Made by a program: the position numbers and the translations under genes
Assembly (NCBI RefSeq): GCF_027925245.1
Contig: NZ_BSDP01000001.1
Location: forward strand, 3,410,001 to 3,474,000
DNA length: 64,000 bases
Direction: 5' to 3'
Source: Agromyces rhizosphaerae
GTDB lineage: Bacteria; Actinomycetota; Actinomycetes; Actinomycetales; Microbacteriaceae
The notes under the pieces: generated by a model
What the model was told of the DNA's origin: nothing
Databases searched by the model: none
What the model saw: only the letters and a program-made list of their open reading frames with translations
Shown here: positions 43,063 to 50,691 of the stretch, piece by piece
Layout of the letters: the number at the start of each line of letters is the position of its first letter
How positions within the stretch are numbered: the stretch's first letter is position 1

Positions 43063-43581
43063 CTACCCCACCTTGTGCAGCCAGACCACGGGTGCGAAGT
43101 CGCTCGCGTGCCGGAACGGCTCGAGTTCGTCGTCCCACTCCTGCCCGAGCGCGAGCCGCAGCTCGCGGTGCAGCTCGACGGCGTCCGTCCCCGCGAGTTC
43201 CATCGCGTAGCGGATGCGGTCCTCGGGCACGACCATGTTGCCGGCCGTGTCGAGCTGCGCGTGGAAGACGCCGAGGTCGGGCGTGTGCATCCAGCGTGCG
43301 CCATCGACGCCGGGCGACGGATCCTCGGTCACCTCGAAGCGCAGGTGCTCCCATCCGCGCAGTGCCGACGCGATGGCCGCGCCCGTGCCCTGCACGGCCT
43401 CCCAGTAGAGCTCGCCGCGCTGCGCGCCGCGCAGCACGGGCTGCTCGCTCCAGTCGAGACTGACGGCGGTGCCGAGTGCGCGACCGATCGCCCACTCCAC
43501 GTGCGGGCAGAGGGCGCGAGGCGCTGAGTGCACGTAGATCACGCCCCGCGCAGGTCGTGCCTGCCGAGTTGCATCCATCAT
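43063..43581 (-). CDS. DUF3145 protein
   Basis: A 172-residue soluble protein of an actinobacteria-specific family with no assigned function. Recognisable stretches include ARGVIYVHSAPRALCPHVEWA at the start and the C-terminal LGQEWDDELEPFRHASDFAPVVWL. It is tryptophan-rich and acidic, with no signal or membrane segment. Two adjacent ATGs are possible; the first (43581) has GGAG at a 6-base distance. The upstream 220 bases, shared with padR, hold a perfect 24-base inverted repeat listed separately. Confidence 0.85.
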   Translation of the reverse strand: MMDATRQARPARGVIYVHSAPRALCPHVEWAIGRALGTAVSLDWSEQPVLRGAQRGELYWEAVQGTGAAIASALRGWEHLRFEVTEDPSPGVDGARWMHTPDLGVFHAQLDTAGNMVVPEDRIRYAMELAGTDAVELHRELRLALGQEWDDELEPFRHASDFAPVVWLHKVG

Positions 43582-43652
43582 CTCCTGCTCCGTTTCTCGA
43601 GGTGCGTCTTCCCCTACGACCTCAGGCAACGGATGGAGCTTCGTGTTCAGCT

Positions 43653-43676
43653 GTCGACGCGATCGCTCGCGTCGAC
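43653..43676. repeat. Perfect inverted repeat upstream of DUF3145
   Basis: GTCGACGCGA-TCGC-TCGCGTCGAC: two 10-base arms around a 4-base loop, 72 bases upstream of the DUF3145 start. In a message from the minus strand it would form a stable 5' leader hairpin; as DNA it would suit a dimeric repressor. No unit of this kind is seen elsewhere in the window. Confidence 0.6.
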
Positions 43677-43739
43677 CCCATCTTCCCCCAGGCCGGATCG
43701 AATGACAAGGGTGTGATCCGCGGGTCGTGAACGCGCGAA

Positions 43740-43771
43740 CCGCATCGTGATGCGGCAGGAATCGGTATGCT
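43740..43771 (+). promoter_or_regulatory. padR promoter with overlapping inverted repeat
   Basis: CCGCATC-GT-GATGCGG (43740-43755) ends 10 bases before TATGCT (43766-43771), the likely -10 of padR. It covers the -35 region, the expected place for autorepression by a PadR-type regulator. Confidence 0.45.
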
Positions 43772-43804
43772 CGGTGAGCAGATTCGATCCGACCCGGAGG
43801 AGAC

Positions 43805-44413
43805 ATGGCCGTCCGCGATGCGCTCCTCGCCCTGCTCACCGCGGGCCCGGCGTACGGGTTCCAGCTGCACAACGAGCTCTCCCGGCGCACCGGGGGCCGG
43901 CGCCGCATCAACGTCGGACAGACCTACGCGACGCTCGAGCGACTGACGAAGCAGTCGCTCGTCGAGTCGGCCGGTGCGACGCACGACGGGCTGCCGCTGC
44001 ATCGACTCACCGCCTCGGGTCGCGAGGCCGCGCGGGCCTGGCTCGACGCCGAGGGCGAGCGCGACGCCGACGCCTGGGCCGAGACCGTGGACCGGGTGCT
44101 CATCGCGCTCTCGCTGCCCGACGTCGACGCGTCCCGCACGATCGCGCGCGAGGCGGTCTGGTGGGGCGCCCCGCCGGGTGATGACGGCGAGACGGATGCC
44201 TCGAGCCGGCCGGATGCCGCGGGGGCCGCCCTCCGCGCCCTGGCGGACGACGCAGACGCCGACCGCGCGCGGGCGATGGTGGCGTGGCTCGACCGCGCCG
44301 CCGGCGCCGCCTCCTCCGCCGACGTGGCGTTCCCCTTCTCCGCCGAGCGACCACGCCGCGGCAGGCGCCCGGTGGCCGCCGGCGAGGCACCCGCCGCTCA
44401 GGCGTCGGCGTAG
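43805..44413 (+). CDS. PadR family transcriptional regulator
   Basis: A 202-residue winged-helix repressor. The DNA-binding domain (about 1-90) shows LLALLTAGPAYGFQLHNELSRRTGG, GQTYATLERLTKQSLVES and HRLTASGREAARAWL. A C-terminal dimerisation region of about 80 helical residues follows, ending in an Arg/Pro/Ala-rich tail. GGAGGAG precedes the ATG. Its ligand and targets are unknown; such genes often control a neighbouring transporter, but the flanking genes here do not suggest one. Its last 16 bases overlap the convergent polymerase-like gene. Confidence 0.9.
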   Translation: MAVRDALLALLTAGPAYGFQLHNELSRRTGGRRRINVGQTYATLERLTKQSLVESAGATHDGLPLHRLTASGREAARAWLDAEGERDADAWAETVDRVLIALSLPDVDASRTIAREAVWWGAPPGDDGETDASSRPDAAGAALRALADDADADRARAMVAWLDRAAGAASSADVAFPFSAERPRRGRRPVAAGEAPAAQASA

Positions 44414-46122
44414 CGCTCGACGACCGCGAGGTCGAGCGGGAAGTCGACCGGGGCGTCGCCGAACAGCAGTTCGGCCGCGCGCTCGGCCGCGGCGCGCACG
44501 ACGTCGGCCGCCGCTTCCGCCTGCTCCGCCGGGGCGTGCACGATCACCTCGTCGTGGAGGAAGTAGACCAGGTGCGCGCGGCCCGCGAAGACCGGCCCCG
44601 ATGCGGTGCCGCTCGAGGCGGAGTCGGTCGGCCCGAGTGCGTGCAGGCCGATGCGGATCTCGGCGAGCCAGCACAGCGCCCACTCGGCCGCGGTGCCCTG
44701 CACGACGAAGTTGCGCGTGAACCGGCCCCACTCCCGCGCCGCCGTGCGCGCGCGACGCTCGTCGGCCGGGGTCGCGTCGGGCTGCGACGCCGCCGACTGC
44801 AGCGCACGCCAGTCGGCGGACGGCAGCGGCGAGCTGCGCCCGAGCAGCGTCGACACCACGCCGCCGCGCTCGCCCACCTGCGCGGCCTCGTCGACGAGCC
44901 CCATCGCGCGCGGGTACGCCCGCCCGAGTCGCGGGGCCAGCCGGCCGCCGTCGCCGCTCGACGCGCCGTACATCGCGCCGAGCATCGCGACCTTCGCCTC
45001 GTCGCGGGTCGCGACCACGCCGCGCTGCACGATGCCGTCGTAGAGGTCCCTGCCCCGCGCCGCCTCGGCCATCGCGTCATCGCCGGCCATGGCCGCGAGC
45101 ACGCGCGGCTCGAGCTGTGCGACGTCCGCGACGACCAGCCTCCAGCCCGGGTCGGCGACGACCGCGCCGCGCACGGCCTTCGGCAACTGCAGCGCGCCGC
45201 CGCCACGGGTCGCCCAGCGGCCGGTGACCACGCCGCCCGGCAGGTAGTCGGGGCGGAACCGGCCATCGCGCACCCACTCGTCGAGCCAGTGCCATCCGTT
45301 CGCCGAGAGCAGGCGGGCGAGCTTCTTGTACTCCAGCAGCGGCGCGATCGCCGGGTGGTCGAGCTCCTGCAGCTCCCACGCGCGGGTGCTGCGCACGGTC
45401 AGGCCGGCGCGCCGCAGGGCGCGCAGCAGGTCGGCCTGCGAGTCGGGCTGTACGGGACCGTCGAGCGCCGCGCCGATCTCGGCCTGCAGCTCCTCGAGCC
45501 GACGCGGCTTGCGGCCTACCGGAGGGCGGTCGCCCAGCGCAGCGACGAGCACGGACTCGTGGGCGTCACGTCGCCAGGGAATGCCGCCGGCGTGGATCTC
45601 GGCGGCGACGAGTGCCCCGGCCGACTCCGCGGCGAGCAGGAGGCGCAGCCTGGAGGCATCCGCCCCCGCAGCCTCGAGCGCCGCCTCCTGCCGCTCGTGC
45701 TCGGCCATGGACTCGGCGGCGGAATGCAGGTCGGCCGGCGGCTTCAGGCCAGCGGATGCCTCGAACTCGCCGAGCTCGAAGAGCGGCGTCGCGGCGTGCC
45801 GGGCGGTCGGCACGTGCTCCTCGGGCGGCGCCTCCCATCCGGCGTCCGCGCCCGCCTCGGGGTCGTAGGCGTCGACGGCGGCCGACGCGCGCAGGATCGC
45901 CCGGGCGAGCCGAAGGTCGTGGCAGCGCTCGACGCGCACACCCGCGGCGAGCAGGGGGCGGTACCAGTGCCGGGTGTCGCTCCACACCCAGCGCGGCTCG
46001 TCGGCCTCGAGCTCGGCCACACGAGCGGCGAGGCGGTCCTCGGCGACCCGTTCGACCACGCCCGCGTCGAGGTGCACGATCGACGGCGCGCCGGACGCGG
46101 CGCGGGCGAGGAGGAGCTGCAC
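44398..46122 (-). CDS. Family A DNA polymerase-like protein with degenerate exonuclease region
   Basis: A 574-residue protein related to the polymerase half of Pol I. Motif A reads VADVAQLEPRVLA (DYSQIELRVLA in Pol I), keeping the catalytic Asp and Glu. Motif B reads RDEAKVAMLGAMYG, keeping Arg, Lys and Tyr-Gly. Motif C has LHDEVIVHAP with the HDE triad. The first 180 residues occupy the 3'-5' exonuclease position but show no DEDD acidic set, and no 5' nuclease domain exists. This type occurs in actinobacteria beside a full PolA; the role (translesion or repair synthesis) is uncertain. CAGAAT lies 6 bases before the GTG. Confidence 0.85.
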   Translation of the reverse strand: MQLLLARAASGAPSIVHLDAGVVERVAEDRLAARVAELEADEPRWVWSDTRHWYRPLLAAGVRVERCHDLRLARAILRASAAVDAYDPEAGADAGWEAPPEEHVPTARHAATPLFELGEFEASAGLKPPADLHSAAESMAEHERQEAALEAAGADASRLRLLLAAESAGALVAAEIHAGGIPWRRDAHESVLVAALGDRPPVGRKPRRLEELQAEIGAALDGPVQPDSQADLLRALRRAGLTVRSTRAWELQELDHPAIAPLLEYKKLARLLSANGWHWLDEWVRDGRFRPDYLPGGVVTGRWATRGGGALQLPKAVRGAVVADPGWRLVVADVAQLEPRVLAAMAGDDAMAEAARGRDLYDGIVQRGVVATRDEAKVAMLGAMYGASSGDGGRLAPRLGRAYPRAMGLVDEAAQVGERGGVVSTLLGRSSPLPSADWRALQSAASQPDATPADERRARTAAREWGRFTRNFVVQGTAAEWALCWLAEIRIGLHALGPTDSASSGTASGPVFAGRAHLVYFLHDEVIVHAPAEQAEAAADVVRAAAERAAELLFGDAPVDFPLDLAVVERYADA

Positions 46123-46191
46123 CGTTCCATTCTGGCGTGCGCGCGGGCGTGGGTCCGTCGGGTGTCAGCGGATGGTGGCAGCATCCGGGGC

Positions 46192-46260
46192 ATGACGAGG
46201 ATGCAGCCCCACCTGCCCGAGCCCGACCGTGCCGTGACCGACCTCGGGACGGCCCGATGA
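46192..46260 (+). CDS. Possible 22-residue leader peptide
   Basis: A short open frame (begins MTRMQPHLPE) whose ATG lies 7 bases after CAGCAT, the leaderless arrangement used by many genes here. It ends in an ATGA overlap with the nuclease-like gene. It could exist only to bring ribosomes to that gene, which lacks a clear ribosome-binding site. Evidence is positional only; it may not be translated. Confidence 0.35.
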   Translation: MTRMQPHLPEPDRAVTDLGTAR

Positions 46261-47018
46261 CCGCCGTGCGCTTCGGCTGCGGCCACGGCTCCCCGCGTGG
46301 CGACGGCGTCGTGTCGCTCTCACGCCAGTGCCCGCTGTGCATGCTGCTCGATGAGACGCACCGCTCGCGCCGGGAACTCATCGCGAAGGCCGCTCCCCCG
46401 GACCGGCGCGCGGTCGCCATCGAGACGCGCGTGGGCGCCGAGTACGAGTGGCGCTGCGCCCGTGGGCACGATCGGTACCGGGCGACCGTGCGCGCGGTGC
46501 TCACGGGCCCGAGCTGCGCCAAGTGCATCCGCAACGCCGCCTCCCCCGGCGCCGGCCGAGAGGCGGGCCTGGCGTTCATGAAGCCCGGCCTGCGCACGCG
46601 TACCTCCGCGACCGAGCAGCGACTGCGGATCATGCTCGCCCGCCGCATCCGCCTGCACCACAAAGTGAACGCGGTGCGAACGGCGCGCATGTTCTACGGC
46701 AAGCAGGAGGTGTGGCCCGACATCCTCGTGCCGCAGCTGCGCATCGCCGTCGAGTACGACGATCCGGGCCGCGGCGGGCGCGCGCACCGCGGGCTGAAGG
46801 AGGGCTCCGACCAGGAGAAGGATGAGGCGCTGAACGAGGTGGGCTGGGAGGTCATCCGCATCCGCGCTCGCGGACTCGAGCCCCTCGGCCCCTACTCGGT
46901 CGTGTGCGCGGGCCTCACCGAGGACGCCGTCGACGAGGTCGTGCGGCTCATGCGCGAGATCCGCGGCGATGCGGCGGTCGATGCACTGCGCGTGCCGGAG
47001 GACGCGGTCTCGACCTGA
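46257..47018 (+). CDS. Zinc-finger plus Vsr/DUF559-like endonuclease candidate
   Basis: A 253-residue protein I read as two parts. The N-terminal 95 residues hold two zinc-knuckle pairs: C8-G-H10 with C25-x2-C28, then EYEWRCARGHDRYRATVRAV with C67, H71, C87 and C90, resembling treble-clef modules next to nucleases. The C-terminal part (about 115-235) has the order of a PD-(D/E)xK fold of Vsr/DUF559 type: E120 (ATEQRLR), D155 (VWPDILVP), E167 with Asp168/169 (IAVEYDD), then SDQEKDEALNEVGWEVIRIR. DNA cleavage is likely but target and purpose are unknown. No partner methylase or toxin gene lies nearby. Start overlaps the possible leader peptide. Confidence 0.7.
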   Translation: MTAVRFGCGHGSPRGDGVVSLSRQCPLCMLLDETHRSRRELIAKAAPPDRRAVAIETRVGAEYEWRCARGHDRYRATVRAVLTGPSCAKCIRNAASPGAGREAGLAFMKPGLRTRTSATEQRLRIMLARRIRLHHKVNAVRTARMFYGKQEVWPDILVPQLRIAVEYDDPGRGGRAHRGLKEGSDQEKDEALNEVGWEVIRIRARGLEPLGPYSVVCAGLTEDAVDEVVRLMREIRGDAAVDALRVPEDAVST

Positions 47019-47150
47019 TCACTCGTCGTCGTCATCGTCCTCGTGCCGCATCCGCACGAGGCGCACGACCGCGAGCACGAGGGTCGTGACGAGCGACGCG
47101 ACCACGAGCAGCGCGAACGCGATCCCGGTCGGGGTGGAGATGTCGAGCAT
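47019..47150 (-). CDS. 43-residue single-helix membrane protein with acidic tail
   Basis: Begins MLDISTPTGI, then one membrane helix at about 9-33 (Leu/Val/Ala/Thr-rich), then VRMRHE and a tail of five Asp and one Glu. The positive cluster before the tail suggests N-out, C-in topology. TAGTCT (47157-47162) lies exactly 6 bases before the ATG, which makes a real leaderless gene likely despite the size. Its stop is adjacent to the convergent nuclease stop. Function unknown. Confidence 0.6.
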   Translation of the reverse strand: MLDISTPTGIAFALLVVASLVTTLVLAVVRLVRMRHEDDDDDE

Positions 47151-47171
47151 GCAGCGAGACTACCCCGCCGG

Positions 47172-47363
47172 CTACACGTCGCCGGCGATACGGCCGTGGC
47201 GCCCGACGTCGGTCTGCGCCTCCGCGAGGTTCATGTTCTGGTCGGTCTCGCGCGACCCGTACGTGTGCACCTTCGGGTCGTCCCTGCGGATGAAGAAGTA
47301 CCACGACGCGCCGCCCACCACCACGACGAACACCACGATCCCGATGAGCAGCTGGAGGTCCAT
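47172..47363 (-). CDS. 63-residue membrane protein
   Basis: Starts MDLQLLIGIVVF; one membrane helix at about 4-24 ending WYFFIRRDD, then a hydrophilic tail of about 40 residues with HTYGSRETDQNMNLAEAQTD. The start is supported by TACCGT (47370-47375) six bases upstream. It lies 21 bases upstream of the 43-residue gene on the same strand, so the two may be functionally linked. I do not recognise the family. Confidence 0.65.
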   Translation of the reverse strand: MDLQLLIGIVVFVVVVGGASWYFFIRRDDPKVHTYGSRETDQNMNLAEAQTDVGRHGRIAGDV

Positions 47364-47451
47364 GACGCCACGGTACCGGGTTGCGGTCCGCAGGCTCCGG
47401 AACTCCACAGCGCCGGATGGTCGGCCCGATGGGCGGATGCGCCGGGCCCGG

Positions 47452-47871
47452 TCAGAACCGCCGGGCCATGCCCACCGAGGCGGGCGCGGTCTCCGCGAAG
47501 CCGAACTGGGCGTACAGGTGCTTCGCGTCGCCGTCGGCGATCAGCGAGACGTAGCCGCCCTCGGGCACCCGTGCCTCGAGGTCGGCGACGAGCGCGGCCA
47601 TGATGCGCTTGCCGAGCCCCCGGCCCTGGTGCTCGGGCCGCACGCAGATGTCGACGACCTGGAAGTGGCAGCCGCCGTCGCCGATCACGCGCCCCATGCC
47701 CACCGACTCACCATCGTGCCGCACCACGACCGACGACCACGAGTTCGGCAGCGCGATGCGCGCGGCCGCCTCGGACTTCGGGCTGAGGCCCGCGACGACG
47801 CGCAGTTCGCGGTACGTCTCCACGCTCGGCGTCTCGGCGACGACCTCGTAGGCGGCATCCATGGCGTTCAT
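47452..47871 (-). CDS. GNAT family N-acetyltransferase
   Basis: A 139-residue acetyltransferase. The acetyl-CoA loop is VRPEHQGRGLGKRIM (R/Q-x-x-G-x-G/A), preceded by VDICV, and the C-terminal strand region is LYAQFGFAETAPASVGM. The substrate is unknown; a small amine or protein N-terminus is possible. Its ATG overlaps the Nudix gene stop by 4 bases, and it is the last gene of a three-gene operon with the crotonase and Nudix genes. Confidence 0.88.
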   Translation of the reverse strand: MNAMDAAYEVVAETPSVETYRELRVVAGLSPKSEAAARIALPNSWSSVVVRHDGESVGMGRVIGDGGCHFQVVDICVRPEHQGRGLGKRIMAALVADLEARVPEGGYVSLIADGDAKHLYAQFGFAETAPASVGMARRF

Positions 47872-48350
47872 CGTAGGGGCGGCCGGGCGAAGCGCGTCGC
47901 GCGATCGGGGGCGAGGGCCGCGTCGATGCGCTCGCGGTGGTCGGCGCCGAGGTCGGGCGGCAGCCCGTCGAGCGGGAACCAGCGGGCGGTGGCCGGCTCA
48001 GGGGCATCCGTCGCCTGCTCCACCCGCAGGCGGAACACGAGGTTGAGGTACTGCGCGCGATCGCCGTTCGCGTACCGGAGCGGGCGGGTGACGTGCACCC
48101 ACGCGAGTTGCTCGACGGTGGCATGAGTTCCCGCTTCGGCGTGGACCGCACGCTCGATCGCCGGCGCCGGCTCCTCCCCCGGGCCGAGCACCGCGGCGAC
48201 GGGCGCCCAGAGTCCGGTCTCGGGGCGTCGGACGAGCAGCGTGCGCGAGGCATCCGCGTCGATCACCACGCCGGTGACACTCAGCAGCCAGAGCGGGGCG
48301 TGCCCGACCGCGGCCCGCAACCGGGCCACGTGGTCATCGGCGGCGCCCAC
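47868..48350 (-). CDS. Nudix-fold protein with degenerate Nudix box
   Basis: A 160-residue Nudix-type protein. The fold start (LLSVTGVVIDADASRTLLVRRPETGLWAPVAAVL) is clear. The Nudix box, G-x5-E-x7-RE-x2-E-E-x-G, reads GPGEEPAPAIERAVHAEAGT. The first Gly, an Arg and one downstream Glu are kept, but RE is RA and the EE pair is AE, so catalysis may be weak or altered. GTG start, 9 bases after the crotonase stop. The position between crotonase and GNAT genes gives no clear substrate. Confidence 0.82.
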   Translation of the reverse strand: MGAADDHVARLRAAVGHAPLWLLSVTGVVIDADASRTLLVRRPETGLWAPVAAVLGPGEEPAPAIERAVHAEAGTHATVEQLAWVHVTRPLRYANGDRAQYLNLVFRLRVEQATDAPEPATARWFPLDGLPPDLGADHRERIDAALAPDRATRFARPPLR

Positions 48351-48359
48351 GCGCGCCCG

Positions 48360-49502
48360 CTACGACTCGGTCTCGGGAATCGCGAGGCCGCGGTCGAAGA
48401 CGCTGTGGCGCAGCGCGGTGTCCATCGCGGCGACGATGTCGGTGAGGTCGACGTGCGAGAGGTCGGCGGGCTGCCAGTCGGGCACGACGTCCTGGTGGAG
48501 CGACTCGGTGTTCTGGGCGACGAGGGCCTGCACGCCGGTGAAGAGGTCGGGCTGGGTCGTGAACCAGCGGGCCAGGCGGAGCTCGCGCTCGAGGGCCTCG
48601 CGCAGCGTCTCGCCGTCGCGGGCGGCGCGCACCGAGCGCAGGGTCGCGACGAGCGCGGTCGGCGACAGCTTCAGCAGCGTCTCGGCGGCCTCGCCCGCGG
48701 CCTTCGCCGCGTCGGGATCGTTCGACGTCTCCGCGCTCACGCCCTCGACCGTGCGGCCGTTCGAGAACGCCCAGAGGCGCTCGAGGATCTGCTCGACGGT
48801 GTCGGCCGAATAGCAGGCGTCGACCCAGTCCTGCCGGCCCAGCACCGGAGACGGGCCGGCGTCGACCGCGAATCCGGCGACGACGGACTCGGGCGCTCCG
48901 CCCGAGGCATCCGACAACGCCTCGACCAGCTCACCCACGCGCTCGGCCGGCACGACATGGTCGGCGAAGCCCAGCGCGACGGCGTCGGCAGCGGTCAGGT
49001 CGACCGAGTTCAGTGCCAGGTAGGTGCCGATCTCGCCCGGGGTGCGCGCGAGCCGCCAGGTCGCCCCGCCGTCGGGCACGAAGCCGTAGCCGGTCTCGGG
49101 CTGCCCCAGGTTCACCCGATCGGTGACCACGCGCGTCGAGACGTGGCCGCCCAGCGAGATGCCGCCGCCCATCGTCATGCCGTGCATGATCGACACGACG
49201 GGCTTGGGGTACTCGGCGAGCTTCGCGATCACCCGGTACTCGTTGCGGAAGAACACCGTGCCGATGGTCATGCCCTCGGCGGCCCGCGCCAGGATCTCGC
49301 GGAAGTCGCCGCCCGCGCAGAAGCCGAAGTCGCCGGCGCCGTCGAGCAGCACGGCCGAGACGGCGTCGTCCGTCTCCCAGGCCTCGAGCGTCTCCATGAG
49401 CGCGGCCATCATCTCGAGGTCGATCGCGTTGATCACCTCCGGCCGGCTGAGGCTCAGGTGACCGAGGGAACCGTGGACGGAGGCGGCGACAGGCGTGGGC
49501 AC
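48360..49502 (-). CDS. Enoyl-CoA hydratase/isomerase family protein (3-hydroxyisobutyryl-CoA hydrolase-like)
   Basis: A 380-residue crotonase-fold protein. AFCAGGD-type oxyanion loop reads GFCAGGDFREI, and IMHGMTMGGGISLGGH and PETGYGFVPDGGATWRLAR match the 3-hydroxyisobutyryl-CoA hydrolase branch, which acts in valine breakdown. The length, about 100 residues longer than simple enoyl-CoA hydratases, also fits that branch. GTG at 49502 is supported by TAGCGT (49510-49515) seven bases upstream. It heads the operon with the Nudix and GNAT genes. Specificity is inferred. Confidence 0.87.
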   Translation of the reverse strand: MPTPVAASVHGSLGHLSLSRPEVINAIDLEMMAALMETLEAWETDDAVSAVLLDGAGDFGFCAGGDFREILARAAEGMTIGTVFFRNEYRVIAKLAEYPKPVVSIMHGMTMGGGISLGGHVSTRVVTDRVNLGQPETGYGFVPDGGATWRLARTPGEIGTYLALNSVDLTAADAVALGFADHVVPAERVGELVEALSDASGGAPESVVAGFAVDAGPSPVLGRQDWVDACYSADTVEQILERLWAFSNGRTVEGVSAETSNDPDAAKAAGEAAETLLKLSPTALVATLRSVRAARDGETLREALERELRLARWFTTQPDLFTGVQALVAQNTESLHQDVVPDWQPADLSHVDLTDIVAAMDTALRHSVFDRGLAIPETES

Positions 49503-49715
49503 CTGCCCTACGCTACTGGGCTTCGGGGCGTCGAATGAACCGGCGCGACGCAGAGGCACATGATCCGTTCGCGGGCACGCCGGTACCTGAGCGGTCCTCG
49601 CCCGACGGAACCGCGCACCCCCCGATGAGCAGACGAATCCTCAGCGTTGCGAGGGTGACGGCCCGCCCTGCGAGGATTGAGCGGATGCCGCGTCCAGCGG
49701 CCGAACGGAGCGCAC

Positions 49716-50585
49716 GTGAGCAGCAGGGTCGTGGTGTCGGGGCCGACGTCGTGGAACCGGATCGTGCAGGTCGACCACCTGCCCGAACCGGTGCCGCACA
49801 TGCAGTTCGCCCTCGGCGACCACGAGACCGTCGGCGGCACGTCGGCCGGCAAGGCCCTGGGTCTCGCAGCGCTCGGGCGCCCGGTCGAGCTGTTCACCGT
49901 GATCGGTTCCGACCCCGATGGCGACCGCCTCCGCGCCATCCTCGCCGGAGTCGCCGGCCTCGAACTCGACCTCGTCGACGGCGTGCGCACCGAACGCCAC
50001 CTCAACCTGATGACCGAGGCGGGCGAGCGGGTCTCGATCTACCTCTCGACGCCCGACGACCGCCCCTCGCCCGCCGACCGCCGTCTCGAGGCGGCGATGA
50101 CGGATGCCGCGGTCATCGTGCTCGACCTTTCCGAGCGCTCGCGGCGGCTCATCCCCACTGCCCGGGCGGCCGGTCGCCCGATCTGGACCGACCTGCACGA
50201 CTACGACGGCACGAGCGAGTACCACCAGCCCTTCCTGGACGCCGCCGACGTGGTGTTCATGAACGCCGATCGTATCGGCGAGCCGATGCCGTTCCTTCGG
50301 CGTGTGGTCGGCAACGGTGCCCGCCTCGCGGTCTGCACGCTCGGCGCGGACGGCGCGATCGCGGTCTCGTCGGACGGCGCGACGGTCGTCGAGCATCGAG
50401 TCGACGCGGTGCCGGTCGACGTGATCGACGCGAACGGTGCGGGCGATGCATTCATGTCGGGCGTGCTGCACGCGATGCTCGACGGTGCCGACGTCGACGC
50501 GGCGCTCGAGGCCGGCGCACGCCACGCGGCATCCGTGCTCGTCACCCGGCACCTGCACCCGTCGCTCGACGCGATCCTCGGCTGA
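49716..50585 (+). CDS. PfkB/ribokinase family carbohydrate kinase
   Basis: A 289-residue sugar or nucleoside kinase. Near the N-terminus VGGTSAGKALGLAALG takes the place of the usual GG-x-x-N-x-A motif. The C-terminal signature IDANGAGDAFMSGVLHAM supplies the anion hole and catalytic base. TLGADGAIAV is the typical ATP-site strand. The substrate is unknown. The GTG start has ACGGAG six bases upstream. A tRNA-Met gene lies on the opposite strand just after it. Confidence 0.9.
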   Translation: MSSRVVVSGPTSWNRIVQVDHLPEPVPHMQFALGDHETVGGTSAGKALGLAALGRPVELFTVIGSDPDGDRLRAILAGVAGLELDLVDGVRTERHLNLMTEAGERVSIYLSTPDDRPSPADRRLEAAMTDAAVIVLDLSERSRRLIPTARAAGRPIWTDLHDYDGTSEYHQPFLDAADVVFMNADRIGEPMPFLRRVVGNGARLAVCTLGADGAIAVSSDGATVVEHRVDAVPVDVIDANGAGDAFMSGVLHAMLDGADVDAALEAGARHAASVLVTRHLHPSLDAILG

Positions 50586-50608
50586 GCCGGCGGCGCGCCG
50601 ACAGGCGG

Positions 50609-50682
50609 TAGGGCGGACGGGACTTGAACCCGTGACCGATGGATTATGAGTCCACTGCTCTAACCAGCTGAGCTACCGCCCC
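50609..50682 (-). tRNA. tRNA-Met (anticodon CAU), elongator type
   Basis: A 74-nt cloverleaf: acceptor GGGGCGG with CCGCCCT (first pair G-U), D arm AGCTCAGCTGGTTAGAGC, anticodon stem GTGGA/TCCAT with loop CTCATAA (anticodon CAT), T arm ACGGG/CCCGT. The first pair G-U and the D-loop favour elongator Met; a lysidine-modified tRNA-Ile with CAU cannot be excluded. CCA is not fully encoded (CCG follows the discriminator). Confidence 0.9.
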
Positions 50683-50691
50683 GCGCGACGG

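Noticed and set aside
50609..50682. Calling the CAU tRNA an initiator tRNA-Met
   Set aside because: Initiator tRNAs have an unpaired 1-72 position and three G-C pairs in the anticodon stem; neither is seen here.
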